A stretch of 64,000 nt of DNA, from the NCBI RefSeq assembly GCF_006757745.1, contig NZ_AP019740.1:1426001-1490000 (forward strand), given 5' to 3'. This stretch comes from Acinetobacter radioresistens DSM 6976 = NBRC 102413 = CIP 103788 (lineage in GTDB: Bacteria > Pseudomonadota > Gammaproteobacteria > Pseudomonadales > Moraxellaceae). The position numbers and the translations under genes were made by a program. The notes under the pieces were generated by a model. That model saw nothing but the letters and a program-made list of their open reading frames with translations. It was not told the DNA's origin and did not search any database. Shown in pieces: positions 8,683 through 15,815 of the stretch (position 1 is the stretch's first letter; each line of letters starts with the position of its first letter).

Positions 8683-8807
8683 CAATCACAGTAAATTCTT
8701 TTAGATTCACAAGCACTTTGTTGGCATGATTTAGAAACAAACAGAAGTAAAATTAAAAGAAGAAATAGGGGTAAAATTCTTATAAATGCTTTAATAAAAA
8801 TGACCAT
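8682..8807 (-). CDS. 41-residue hydrophobic phage peptide with Cys-rich tail
   Basis: A short gene with GGAGA 8 bp before ATG. Residues 3-24 are a strongly hydrophobic helix (LPLFLLLILLLFV). A short polar tail follows with three cysteines (SC, AC, YC). The TGA stop uses the last base of the Xer site at 8650-8682 plus the first two bases of module B, so the gene fills B exactly to its edge. It lies beyond the terminator of the zot operon and needs its own promoter. It could be a minor virion, lysis-like or host-modifying membrane peptide; I cannot assign a function. Confidence 0.55.
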   Translation of the reverse strand: MVIFIKAFIRILPLFLLLILLLFVSKSCQQSACESKRIYCD

Positions 8808-8937
8808 CAATGTCTCCAGTAAAAGCGTAATCAGAGGGGGAAATATTCATATTGCCATTGTGTCAGTTCGTAGACACTCACTTAATACTTTTCTTCTAGT
8901 GTTCTTCATTGCGTAGCAGATCGATAAGCTTTTTTTG

Positions 8938-8967
8938 TTAAAAAGCTTATGAGCATCAATGATGCTC
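8938..8967 (-). terminator. Terminator of the phage morphogenesis operon
   Basis: On the minus strand a GAGCATC / GATGCTC stem with a 3-nt loop overlaps the stop codon of the 102-residue gene and runs into ATAAGCTTTTT. Confidence 0.75.
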
Positions 8968-9274
8968 AATCCGCTGACTCAAGACGTTGTAAAATATATG
9001 TGTGATAACGTATATAACGCTGTTTGTTCTTTAACTTAAGATCTATCAATAAGTCTTCTTTACGTTGTTTGGTGACATATAAACCGTTATGAGCACGATA
9101 AAGGTATCCTGTCTCGGTTTTTATACGACTAGGTACGTTAATAGCTCTAACTATTTTCAAATAAAAAGAATAAATAATAGCTGAAATAAACATTCCGACT
9201 ATCAGTGAAAAGACAAGTAAGTTTTGAAATAGTTGCTGAACAGAAAGAAGGTCTGATGGTGTTAAGTAGTTCAT
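8966..9274 (-). CDS. Small membrane protein downstream of Zot (unknown function)
   Basis: 102 residues, overlapping the zot stop codon by 4 bp (ATGA), so translationally coupled. One membrane helix at about residues 19-40 (LLVFSLIVGMFISAIIYSFYL) is followed by a basic cytoplasmic tail rich in Lys/Arg/Tyr. It is the last gene of the virion operon. Candidates are an assembly partner of Zot, comparable in position to the short gene XI product of F-type phages, or an accessory factor. No family recognised. Confidence 0.72.
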   Translation of the reverse strand: MNYLTPSDLLSVQQLFQNLLVFSLIVGMFISAIIYSFYLKIVRAINVPSRIKTETGYLYRAHNGLYVTKQRKEDLLIDLKLKNKQRYIRYHTYILQRLESAD

Positions 9275-10464
9275 ATTAAGCCCTCGGCTTTTGCTTGCTG
9301 ATATTTAGCTAAAAACTCTGCATCTAGTGATGTGAGCTTCTGCTGTTGTGGTTGTTGTGGTTGTTGTTGAGCTTGTAGCTGTTGCTGTGGCTGCTGAAAG
9401 TAATTAAAAGGTCTATCACCGTTTTCAATTAATCTTTTACAGTCGCTACTGGAGACATCATTCAGAATTGTTCCCTGCTGAGTGTATGCAACATATTTAT
9501 TGCCTTTCTTCATACAACCGGCAAATACAGGTTTTGCAGTTGGCTGATAGCTAACTTGTGAGCTTAAATCTTGAAATGGTTTAGAAGCATTGTAGTCAAA
9601 TACAATAGTTTCCATATCATTTCTATTTCTAGCCTGTAATTCTTTATGACGTGCTTCTGTGATACTCGGATCGTAAGCCTCGTGACACTGTTCAGCAGTC
9701 CAACCAAACTGTTTTACACAAGCGTTAATTTTGCTTTGCATATCAGGCGTAACCGTAGTTGTATTCTGTGTCTGAACTGGTTGAGTAATCTGTTGCTTTT
9801 CAGGTTTCTTATTATCAACGCCATTTGCAGAAATACCCTTGGAAGCTGCAAATTTAACAAATATTGCACCTGCAATAATCGCAAGTACAAGAGTAATAAT
9901 AATACTCACAACAGCCTTGTTTAAATAAGAGCGTTTATTATGTTTAGCATCCGGCTGAATAGATTCATAAAATCCGAATATATGTTCGGGATAAGCCCAT
10001 CTATATTTATCGAATGCGAACATTTTTTTAGTCTTTGTAATATTTAATTCAGCTTCTTGCCATATATAAACATTACTTACTTTCTGTCCAACACGTTCTA
10101 AATGAACATGTTCATTCACCAGTCCCAGCACATCAGCATTTAAGAATCTTGCGCGTTGAGTAATAAGCCACAATTCAATACCACGTTTACGAATCGTTGT
10201 TAAATCAAGAATCTGTTTATCACGTTTTGAATTATGACGACTAAATAACTCTCGATATTGTACTTCGTCATAGACAATCAAACTGTTATTCGGTATTTCT
10301 CGCCAATCGTCAGGCGCTTTTAAAATACCCGTATGCTTAATCCCTGTAATATCAGTAAATATCTGGCGCTCAGGTGTTTTTTCATGTTCTTTAAATAGTT
10401 GTTCTACTGTCCATAATGATTTACCAGTCCCGATACCGCCAGTAATTAATCTAATTTTTGACAT
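9271..10464 (-). CDS. zot: Zonular occludens toxin domain protein (Zot / pI-like phage assembly ATPase)
   Basis: 397 residues. The N-terminal Zot domain has Walker A GGIGTGKS (residues 9-16) and Walker B SLIVYDEVQ (about 61-69). A membrane helix at about 185-207 (VSIIITLVLAIIAGAIFV) separates it from a periplasmic C-terminal part ending in a Gln/Pro-rich stretch (residues about 355-380). This inner-membrane ATPase drives virion extrusion and is the hallmark gene of inoviruses. The start overlaps the upstream stop (TAATG). No cognate gene-IV secretin is present, so a host secretin probably serves as exit channel (inference). Confidence 0.93.
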   Translation of the reverse strand: MSKIRLITGGIGTGKSLWTVEQLFKEHEKTPERQIFTDITGIKHTGILKAPDDWREIPNNSLIVYDEVQYRELFSRHNSKRDKQILDLTTIRKRGIELWLITQRARFLNADVLGLVNEHVHLERVGQKVSNVYIWQEAELNITKTKKMFAFDKYRWAYPEHIFGFYESIQPDAKHNKRSYLNKAVVSIIITLVLAIIAGAIFVKFAASKGISANGVDNKKPEKQQITQPVQTQNTTTVTPDMQSKINACVKQFGWTAEQCHEAYDPSITEARHKELQARNRNDMETIVFDYNASKPFQDLSSQVSYQPTAKPVFAGCMKKGNKYVAYTQQGTILNDVSSSDCKRLIENGDRPFNYFQQPQQQLQAQQQPQQPQQQKLTSLDAEFLAKYQQAKAEGLI

Positions 10465-10748
10465 TATGAACCCCGTTTAATTAGTGAAACTTTTGCACTA
10501 TTCATCGTTAATCTAAATACAACTGCACCAATAACCCCAGCCAACGAAATATGAACCCCCGAAAGTGCTAATAATCCTAAAACATCATTTGATAATGTTC
10601 CGAACTGGGTAACAAGACGATCTATATAAATCTGCAATGCTACTAATACACCTGCACCTGTACCTATTCCCAATCCTGCACCGAGTAATGCAGAACGTAC
10701 TGAACCCTTAAGTAACCATTCGCCAAAAGCAACAAGTAATTTCATCAT
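10464..10748 (-). CDS. DUF2523 family minor coat protein (pVI-like)
   Basis: 94 residues with hydrophobic segments at about 18-42 (GAGLGIGTGAGVLVALQIYI) and 58-82. Gene position between the adhesin and zot, size and topology match the DUF2523 proteins of Neisseria, Pseudomonas and Xanthomonas inoviruses, which are equated with pVI at the virion tip. Overlapping stop/start codons on both sides show one coupled operon. Confidence 0.82.
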   Translation of the reverse strand: MMKLLVAFGEWLLKGSVRSALLGAGLGIGTGAGVLVALQIYIDRLVTQFGTLSNDVLGLLALSGVHISLAGVIGAVVFRLTMNSAKVSLIKRGS

Positions 10749-11986
10749 TAGTCATCTCTCCCCATGATCACACCTGATGCAATTAAAAAAGACATTAAAG
10801 AACCCGCAGCAAGTACAAAAGGTCGCAGATCGGCAGCAAGCTCACACCAGGACGTCAAATCGTAATCAATAGCAGCAGTTGTATTTTCTAATGACACAGT
10901 TTGAGAGCCTGGAGAAAAAGGACAATATGCTGACCAGTTGAAATAATTTGTATTAGGAATTTGAGGAACAGTTTGTTCAATCTCGACTTTTGTTTCTTCT
11001 TGAGGTGTTTCATCTTTGGTCATCCAGTTTTTCGCTTCAGACCAAGCTTGAGAAATTGAATTAGCCCATCCATCGGCTTTTTGATTAGCTGTATTCCACC
11101 AGCTCGTCAGAGTGACTGGAAACGAAATTACAGTTTGAGCAGCTTCACATACAAGAGGTGCCCAGCCGCAGAATGCCGGAAATTCTAGCTTTATGTTTGT
11201 GACATTTGGTTTATCTGGATTTTGTGTTTGTTCACCTGTCGCTGTATTTTCAGCTTCAATTGCTTTTGATGCTTCTAATTGCTGAACAATGGGAGCAGCT
11301 TTGGCACTATCATTTTCTGCTTCATTAATTACATCTTGTGCAGCAGCAGTAATTGCTTGTTGTGCTGATACATCACCGCCTGCAGCATTTGAAATTACTT
11401 GTTGTGCAGCAGTTGGCAAAGGTAGATATTTTTCTTCTTTTTCACCAGTTTGAACGGTAAAAATTGGCCATTTATAAGTTCTGTTAGGTGCATCGGGATG
11501 AGTCCAATAACATTCATCACCGATAGCGCCTTTATATTCATAAGAACCAGTTTTGTAATAATCGTAATATTTTCTACAAGAAGCTTCTTTTGTTTGAGCT
11601 CGTGTATCGGCATAGGCACCAACTTGATATACACCGCCTCCTTCTTCCCAATATTTAATACGGTTATTTTCAGGATCAAGAACCCAATCGACCGCTCCCA
11701 GCAACTGTTCTACAGCAACAGACAATGCATAACCCGCTGCACCACGTTTAAGTACATTTGCAACTTGTGCAGCATTCGGCGTTATTTTTGCAGTGCCCTT
11801 AGCAATTTTTGAAGCACCGTTAAGAATGATTTCTTTTGTTCCGTTGACAATCGCAGAAGCACCCGAAGCTACTGGAGAACCTAGAGACCAACCGCCAAGA
11901 CTGGCAGCTAACGCCTGATTCATCATAAAGACTGGAGAAATAGCTATCAGAATAGATAACAGAAAGACGTTTAAGCGGTGAACCAT
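10748..11986 (-). CDS. Phage adsorption protein, TspB / pIII-like
   Basis: 412 residues with AGGGG before the ATG. A signal peptide (cleavage likely after ALA27) exports the protein. A central domain with CRKYYDYYKTG and a GDECYW motif, an Ala/Glu/Gln-rich linker (about 205-255), and a C-terminal domain with paired cysteines (FCGWAPLVC, CPFSPGS, SWCELA) follow. One C-terminal membrane anchor ends the chain. This is the layout of Neisseria TspB and related inovirus tip proteins that bind the host receptor. Receptor specificity, probably a pilus, cannot be read from sequence. Confidence 0.85.
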   Translation of the reverse strand: MVHRLNVFLLSILIAISPVFMMNQALAASLGGWSLGSPVASGASAIVNGTKEIILNGASKIAKGTAKITPNAAQVANVLKRGAAGYALSVAVEQLLGAVDWVLDPENNRIKYWEEGGGVYQVGAYADTRAQTKEASCRKYYDYYKTGSYEYKGAIGDECYWTHPDAPNRTYKWPIFTVQTGEKEEKYLPLPTAAQQVISNAAGGDVSAQQAITAAAQDVINEAENDSAKAAPIVQQLEASKAIEAENTATGEQTQNPDKPNVTNIKLEFPAFCGWAPLVCEAAQTVISFPVTLTSWWNTANQKADGWANSISQAWSEAKNWMTKDETPQEETKVEIEQTVPQIPNTNYFNWSAYCPFSPGSQTVSLENTTAAIDYDLTSWCELAADLRPFVLAAGSLMSFLIASGVIMGRDD

Positions 11987-12001
11987 ATTTGACCCCTAGC
12001 A

Positions 12002-12058
12002 CTAGCTAAGTAATATGAAGAACCCGACAAGTGCAGCAAGTATATATAAAGTATTCAT
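12002..12058 (-). CDS. 18-residue hydrophobic peptide between coat and adhesin genes (possible)
   Basis: ATG AAT ACT ... AGC TAG encodes 18 residues, almost all hydrophobic (LYILAALVGFFILLS). It lies between the coat terminator and the adhesin gene, where F-type phages keep very short minor coat genes. The ribosome site is weak and the frame is very short, so this is only a candidate. Confidence 0.3.
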   Translation of the reverse strand: MNTLYILAALVGFFILLS

Positions 12059-12076
12059 AGGTTTACTTCACAGAAG

Positions 12077-12101
12077 TAAAACCCAGTGCCGAAACACTGG
12101 G
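12077..12101 (-). terminator. Terminator after the major coat gene
   Basis: On the minus strand CCCAGTG and CACTGGG form a 7-bp stem around a 6-nt loop, followed by TTTT and a second small stem (TTTACTTC / GAAGTAAA). A partial terminator just after gene VIII is the usual inovirus way to make coat mRNA more abundant than adhesin mRNA. Confidence 0.8.
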
Positions 12102-12109
12102 CGAATTGA

Positions 12110-12364
12110 TTAACGACCAACGAAGCCGAGAATTCTCTTGTAACCCCACATCAGCAGCGATGGTCCTGCTTTAATTACAAACACGGCAGCAGCAGCAGCA
12201 CCGAGACCACCAAGAGCAAGGCTTGAAACATCAATATCACCTTCGGCAGCCATTGCATTTGATGCAAGCAAGACAGGAGTTGCAGCTACAGCAGCAACAG
12301 TTGTCGCGTGATTGATTTTTTCGCGTAAAGTATCTTTACGTTGTTCATTTTGTACTTGTGTCAT
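12110..12364 (-). CDS. Major coat protein (pVIII-like)
   Basis: 84 residues from the ATG at 12364, which has AAGGTG 7 bp upstream; a longer frame from 12412 lacks a ribosome site. A signal peptide with a TTVAAVAATPVLLASNAMAA core is predicted to be cut after Ala40. That leaves a 44-residue mature protein with acidic start (EGDID), hydrophobic middle (LGGLGAAAAAVFVIKAG) and basic end (YKRILGFVGR), the classic pVIII plan. The terminator directly downstream fits a highly expressed gene. Confidence 0.9.
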   Translation of the reverse strand: MTQVQNEQRKDTLREKINHATTVAAVAATPVLLASNAMAAEGDIDVSSLALGGLGAAAAAVFVIKAGPSLLMWGYKRILGFVGR

Positions 12365-12369
12365 AATGT

Positions 12370-12567
12370 TCACCTTTCGATAAATTTGAGCAGCAGTCGC
12401 AGCCCAGAGCATAAGAGCCAGAAGCCAATAATCTCGACCAAAAGCCTATTGGTTTCGGCTCGTCCTAAATTGTTCAATTCATCCAACCAATTTGGCGTAA
12501 ATTGAACGTATGAAACACACGTCTGAACGTTGTTTATTAATTCAACTGTTTCACAGACGTATGCCAT
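12370..12567 (-). CDS. Small membrane protein upstream of coat (minor coat candidate)
   Basis: 65 residues with an AGGATTAAAGAA ribosome site. A polar N-terminal half with two cysteines is followed by a single C-terminal membrane helix (about 44-61; IIGFWLLCSGLRLLLKF). It starts 4 bp after the preceding gene and ends 5 bp before the coat gene. Position and size suggest a pVII/pIX-like minor coat protein; not proven by motif. Confidence 0.65.
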   Translation of the reverse strand: MAYVCETVELINNVQTCVSYVQFTPNWLDELNNLGRAETNRLLVEIIGFWLLCSGLRLLLKFIER

Positions 12568-12571
12568 TTCT

Positions 12572-12883
12572 TTAATCCTGTAAAATCTTTTTTATGTCTT
12601 CAAAACTAACTTCTGGTTCCCAGAAATCCATATAGCTGCAAAGACGATCTCTATAATCATTAAGATCAAAAGAGAAATAATAAATACGAGAACCTTCCAG
12701 CTTAGTATCTGGATTGCGGATAGGCTCAATAGAAGTAATAAAGGACTTTCTCAATGCTTTATTACCAATAAAAACCAGATCATCAGGCTTTGCATTAGCA
12801 ATGACTGAATAAAAAACTTCTGCCTTACTCTGCATTGCTTGTACTTTTTTTGCAGTGTCGTTCTTCTCTGATGAACCAAACAT
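12572..12883 (-). CDS. Phage protein of unknown function, first gene of module B
   Basis: I place the start at the ATG encoding MFGSSEKND (12883), 103 residues, because GGGG lies about 8 bp before it; the frame stays open up to 12958. The product is soluble, has a Lys/Gln-rich helical N-terminus and mixed alpha/beta sequence (DLVFIGNKALRKSFITSIEP, then SRIYYFSFDLNDYRDRL). No family recognised. It opens the virion operon just downstream of the internal dif, so its promoter must lie between 12884 and the ssb gene. Confidence 0.65.
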   Translation of the reverse strand: MFGSSEKNDTAKKVQAMQSKAEVFYSVIANAKPDDLVFIGNKALRKSFITSIEPIRNPDTKLEGSRIYYFSFDLNDYRDRLCSYMDFWEPEVSFEDIKKILQD

Positions 12884-13004
12884 TTCTAGCCCCTGCACTG
12901 GTAATAATGGACACAGTATTGAGCATGTATGCTGAACTGTTTGCCACACTTCTTGCACTTATACATAAACTGTGTCATATTAATTATTACCGTAAGTAAT
13001 TGAT

Positions 13005-13032
13005 TTTTAACATAATATACATTATGCGAAAT
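13005..13032 (-). other. Second complete dif copy, at the B/A boundary
   Basis: Identical to dif at 5975-6002 except for the outermost XerD-side base (T instead of A at 13005). It has the 6-bp centre and both arms, in the same orientation, 7030 bp away. It therefore looks recombination-competent. In CTX-phi arrays no such complete site lies between replication and core modules. Confidence 0.88.
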
Positions 13033-13058
13033 TGGGCATTTCTGCCCAGATTCCTATA

Positions 13059-13367
13059 CTAAGCTACTGATTTAACTGGATTTGGTAGCTCTACGTGTTT
13101 AACAACATACTTAGTTGTTTTGCCTGAAGTAACCATTTCAAATGTAATATCTGCTTCCAGTGGAAACTTGTGCTGACGTAATAACGTCAAATTTGTACGG
13201 TCTTGCCAGTTAAAAGTCTCACAGGCATTACCAACAGAATTACCTTGAGACTGATCCAATGGAATCAGGCAGTACAAAGCTACATGATCATAATGACGAC
13301 CATCATCTGTTTTAAAATCAACAGCTTTAGCACCAAGGATGGTTACTTTGTTTTTAAATTGCATCAT
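13059..13367 (-). CDS. Phage single-stranded DNA-binding protein, copy 2
   Basis: 102 residues, same protein as 6029-6337. In this copy the gene is followed by the internal dif and then by the virion operon, so replication and virion genes read in one direction as in a complete inovirus genome. Confidence 0.7.
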   Translation of the reverse strand: MMQFKNKVTILGAKAVDFKTDDGRHYDHVALYCLIPLDQSQGNSVGNACETFNWQDRTNLTLLRQHKFPLEADITFEMVTSGKTTKYVVKHVELPNPVKSVA

Positions 13368-13369
13368 TG

Positions 13370-14512
13370 CTACATTCTCCGAGCAGTTATAAGCACATGA
13401 TCCAGACGCTTTGGATACGCAAGCGGATCAGAGCAAGAAATTAAATTGATGAGTTCTTCAGGTTCGAAGACTTCTTTAAAGATATTGATGTACTTACCGT
13501 ACTGGTGCTTCAAATTCTTGATAGCGGTATCAAAGTTAATCTGTGCGGTCTTCTGGATTGTCTCAATTCGGGCTGGCTGCATATCTTCAGCAAGAAACTT
13601 AAAGCATGGATAAGCAGCGATAAAATATTCACTGGGTGCAAGTAACATATCGAATGGCAGTACACGATCTACAGACTTAAATTCAACCTCAGCACGTTGC
13701 CAGTTATCATTCGGATCACCTTCAGCACGACCCTTTTCATATAAACGTAATAACTTGCCTGATTCACGGCTGCCGATAGTTAGCGTACGACCACGACCAT
13801 TAGGACGCTTCCAGTTACCTTTATGTTCTATATTTGGAGCACGATTACCACAGCTAAAGCCACCTAGCCCATCCTGCATATTTCCCCAATCAACGTTGAT
13901 CTGTTTACCTTCAAAGTCATCATGAGCAATATCTACACGCGTCAATTTAGGTCGCTTCGCAAGTGATACAAGAAAGTGATAAAGCCTTAATTCCCAACCT
14001 GATTTAGCAAAGTTACAACCTCTACCATTGATCATGATTAGAACAGTATTTCTCTGGCCACCAATACAGATAAAACCGAAGTCTTCACCTAGCACATAGC
14101 TTTCATCATAGAAATTTAGGCCCTTATGACGACACGAACTGGTTGTAAATCCAAATATGTGCTCGAGGTGAATATCAAGAGCATCAACAGCAGCAGTAAA
14201 ACGATGAGATTCTGTAATGAACTCATCTTCCTGCCAGAACTTATCCCCCATTGTTTCTATGCCAATGGTGAAGTTAACCCAATCAATAACAGCAATTTCA
14301 TTGTCAGCAGGCATGCGGAATTCAACATGCTTTACACCATCATTAGTCATAAGCATGTGAGTTGATGGAATTGTATATAGTTCATGCCGCTGAAACGGGA
14401 GATCGGCATCTTGAGGCTGCGTATCAGAAACCGTTACCCCCATCTTATTAATGGGGGTTTTTAATCCCCCCCGTAATGCAGTGGGGTTTGGTTGTTTTTT
14501 ATACTGACCCAT
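13370..14512 (-). CDS. Inovirus replication initiation protein, copy 2
   Basis: 380 residues, same protein as 6340-7482. This copy is contiguous with module B in transcription direction and probably represents the rep gene of the full 7030-bp phage, the other copy being the satellite-like extra. Confidence 0.9.
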   Translation of the reverse strand: MGQYKKQPNPTALRGGLKTPINKMGVTVSDTQPQDADLPFQRHELYTIPSTHMLMTNDGVKHVEFRMPADNEIAVIDWVNFTIGIETMGDKFWQEDEFITESHRFTAAVDALDIHLEHIFGFTTSSCRHKGLNFYDESYVLGEDFGFICIGGQRNTVLIMINGRGCNFAKSGWELRLYHFLVSLAKRPKLTRVDIAHDDFEGKQINVDWGNMQDGLGGFSCGNRAPNIEHKGNWKRPNGRGRTLTIGSRESGKLLRLYEKGRAEGDPNDNWQRAEVEFKSVDRVLPFDMLLAPSEYFIAAYPCFKFLAEDMQPARIETIQKTAQINFDTAIKNLKHQYGKYINIFKEVFEPEELINLISCSDPLAYPKRLDHVLITARRM

Positions 14513-14772
14513 TAGCAAATCCCCATTTCTCTAAAGTTGTTATTCTCAGCACGAATTGAATCGCAGTACTCAGCGACTGAAGCTGACTTATAGCCCCACT
14601 CCACCATGCACATTTCAAGATGATGCAGAACAGCTTCTGATTCATAAGCAGGATTCCCTGAAATAATCATTTGTACTGCCCTATCGAAAACTATCTTAGA
14701 GACGACTTCAAAAGCCTGTTCTTTATCCACTGTAACACCGTTACACGTTACATAATGGATGAACAGTAACAC
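14512..14772 (-). CDS. Small phage protein upstream of rep, copy 2
   Basis: Same protein as 7482-7742, with the same start-site uncertainty. Unknown function. Confidence 0.6.
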   Translation of the reverse strand: MLLFIHYVTCNGVTVDKEQAFEVVSKIVFDRAVQMIISGNPAYESEAVLHHLEMCMVEWGYKSASVAEYCDSIRAENNNFREMGIC

Positions 14773-14815
14773 GTTACACCGTTACAAAGCAACACGTAAT
14801 ACAATACACTGTTAC
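14732..14815. promoter_or_regulatory. Operator cluster of GTTAC repeats, copy 2
   Basis: Same half-site array as 7702-7785. Two repressor genes and two operator sets in one array would double repressor dosage. Confidence 0.7.
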
Positions 14816-14830
14816 AAATTTAAGGAATTT

Positions 14831-15037
14831 ATGATGACTGAAGAATCGAAGGTATACCGCGTTAATCCAATATTTCTAAAACGGATTAAAAAAATATGGT
14901 TAGAAACAACAATTGAAACTAAAAAGAAAGTAGAAGAATCTGATGTAGTAAATGCGGTTCTATATAAATTCTTAGATCAAATCAGCGTATCTGATGTAAA
15001 AGAATACAGAAGAGAGATCAAAGGGAAAGATGACTAA
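14831..15037 (+). CDS. Ribbon-helix-helix-like repressor candidate, copy 2
   Basis: 68 residues, same protein as 7801-8007, again divergent from the replication operon. Confidence 0.62.
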   Translation: MMTEESKVYRVNPIFLKRIKKIWLETTIETKKKVEESDVVNAVLYKFLDQISVSDVKEYRREIKGKDD

Positions 15038-15070
15038 AATAACTACATTTAGTCTAGATTAGGAAAAAAG

Positions 15071-15514
15071 ATGGGCTTAGCATTATTCTGCTTAATATTT
15101 GGTTTTACTGTGGGTTACCTATGGAGAGATTCACAGTCAGAAAAAATTAAAAAAGAAAAAACAAAGGTAAAAAATAGAAATATTTATTTAAGCTACAACG
15201 AAAGACAACGAGCAAAAATATATCATCAGAATGATGCTGAAAGAATAAGAGAACTAAACTTACTCTCTACAAATGAAAGTAAATTCATGAGGTTATTACA
15301 ATACCAATTCACAGAACATAAAATTATTATTAAAGATAAGAGATTTTATATTGCAGACCAAGATTACTATCCTATTGCTATATTTGAATATCGAGATGGC
15401 ACAAAAGAATTAAAAGTTAAAGATAATGAAGATGGTATTCCTGTTTTCCTATACAAAGCTATTCTCTCAAGTGAATCAATTTTAGAAGATAAATTATCGC
15501 TTAATATAGGGTAA
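15071..15514 (+). CDS. Membrane-anchored phage accessory protein, copy 2
   Basis: 147 residues, same protein as 8041-8484. Confidence 0.6.
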   Translation: MGLALFCLIFGFTVGYLWRDSQSEKIKKEKTKVKNRNIYLSYNERQRAKIYHQNDAERIRELNLLSTNESKFMRLLQYQFTEHKIIIKDKRFYIADQDYYPIAIFEYRDGTKELKVKDNEDGIPVFLYKAILSSESILEDKLSLNIG

Positions 15515-15560
15515 AACAAGTTTAATAGCAGTGTGCCCTATCTTCGACTGCTGCAAAGTT

Positions 15561-15612
15561 CGTCGGTCGGTCGGTCGGCAAGCTCCTCCTCCTCCTCACT
15601 CAGCGCAGTCGC
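15561..15612. repeat. GC-rich microsatellite block, copy 2
   Basis: Same TCGG(4) and CTC(5) tandem units as 8531-8582. Short tandem repeats normally vary quickly, so their equal unit numbers in both copies support a recent duplication. Confidence 0.55.
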
Positions 15613-15614
15613 GG

Positions 15615-15712
15615 ATGTCGCATAATGCAGATTAATGTTAAATGACGCCGATTTGCAGAGAAATGATTGCAAATCAGCTATGTAACATAATCTGGACTAC
15701 ATTATGCGAAAT
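15615..15712. other. attR: Hybrid attR: folded attP-type site at the right chromosome junction
   Basis: Same inverted pair of dif-like sites as 8585-8682. The outer site keeps the phage XerD arm and the 11-nt centre; the XerC arm is shared with chromosomal dif. An 11-nt centre should be a poor XerCD substrate as double-stranded DNA, which would make this junction irreversible while dif is rebuilt on the left. Confidence 0.82.
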
Positions 15713-15733
15713 GCTGTGGTAAAGTTAAATTCT

Positions 15734-15769
15734 ATAAAAATACCGCCATACACTTTGTATAACGGTATT
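15734..15769 (-). terminator. Terminator of the MHS transporter gene
   Basis: Stem AATACCG / CGGTATT with an inner ATACA / TGTAT stem, followed on the minus strand by TTTTTA, between the transporter stop and attR. Confidence 0.75.
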
Positions 15770-15815
15770 CAAAAATCCAGCTTCAGTAAAACTTGTTAAA
15801 AGCTTTTAGAAAGCT

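Larger units (their letters stand above)
5976..15712. mobile_element. Filamentous phage (inovirus) array integrated at dif, structure A-B-A
   Basis: Module A (5976-8682) and its second copy (13006-15712) flank module B (8683-13005). A carries replication and regulation genes; B carries the virion genes. There is no integrase, transposase or gene-IV secretin. All junctions are Xer sites: a dif at 5975-6002 and 13005-13032, and attP-type hybrids with an 11-bp centre at 8650-8682 and 15680-15712. The gene content (Rep_trans-type initiator, ssDNA-binding protein, coat, TspB-like adhesin, DUF2523, Zot) matches inoviruses such as Neisseria MDA-phi and Vibrio CTX-phi. The unit length is 7030 bp, a normal inovirus genome size. 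Confidence 0.92.
13006..15712. repeat. Direct repeat, module A copy 2
   Basis: Second copy of the 2707-bp module. It ends at 15712, where the chromosome resumes with the MFS transporter terminator region. Confidence 0.95.

Noticed and set aside
11450..11812. 120-codon frame opposite the phage adhesin gene
   Set aside because: It is antisense to a gene with signal peptide and TspB-like features; there is no ribosome site.
5975..15712. A pdif module of the kind that moves resistance genes on Acinetobacter plasmids
   Set aside because: The Xer sites match chromosomal dif, and the cargo is an inovirus gene set without resistance or toxin-antitoxin genes.
13006..15712. Duplication as an assembly artefact
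   Set aside because: It cannot be excluded without reads, but both outer edges coincide with the last base of a Xer site and flank different unique sequence, which fits site-specific integration better.
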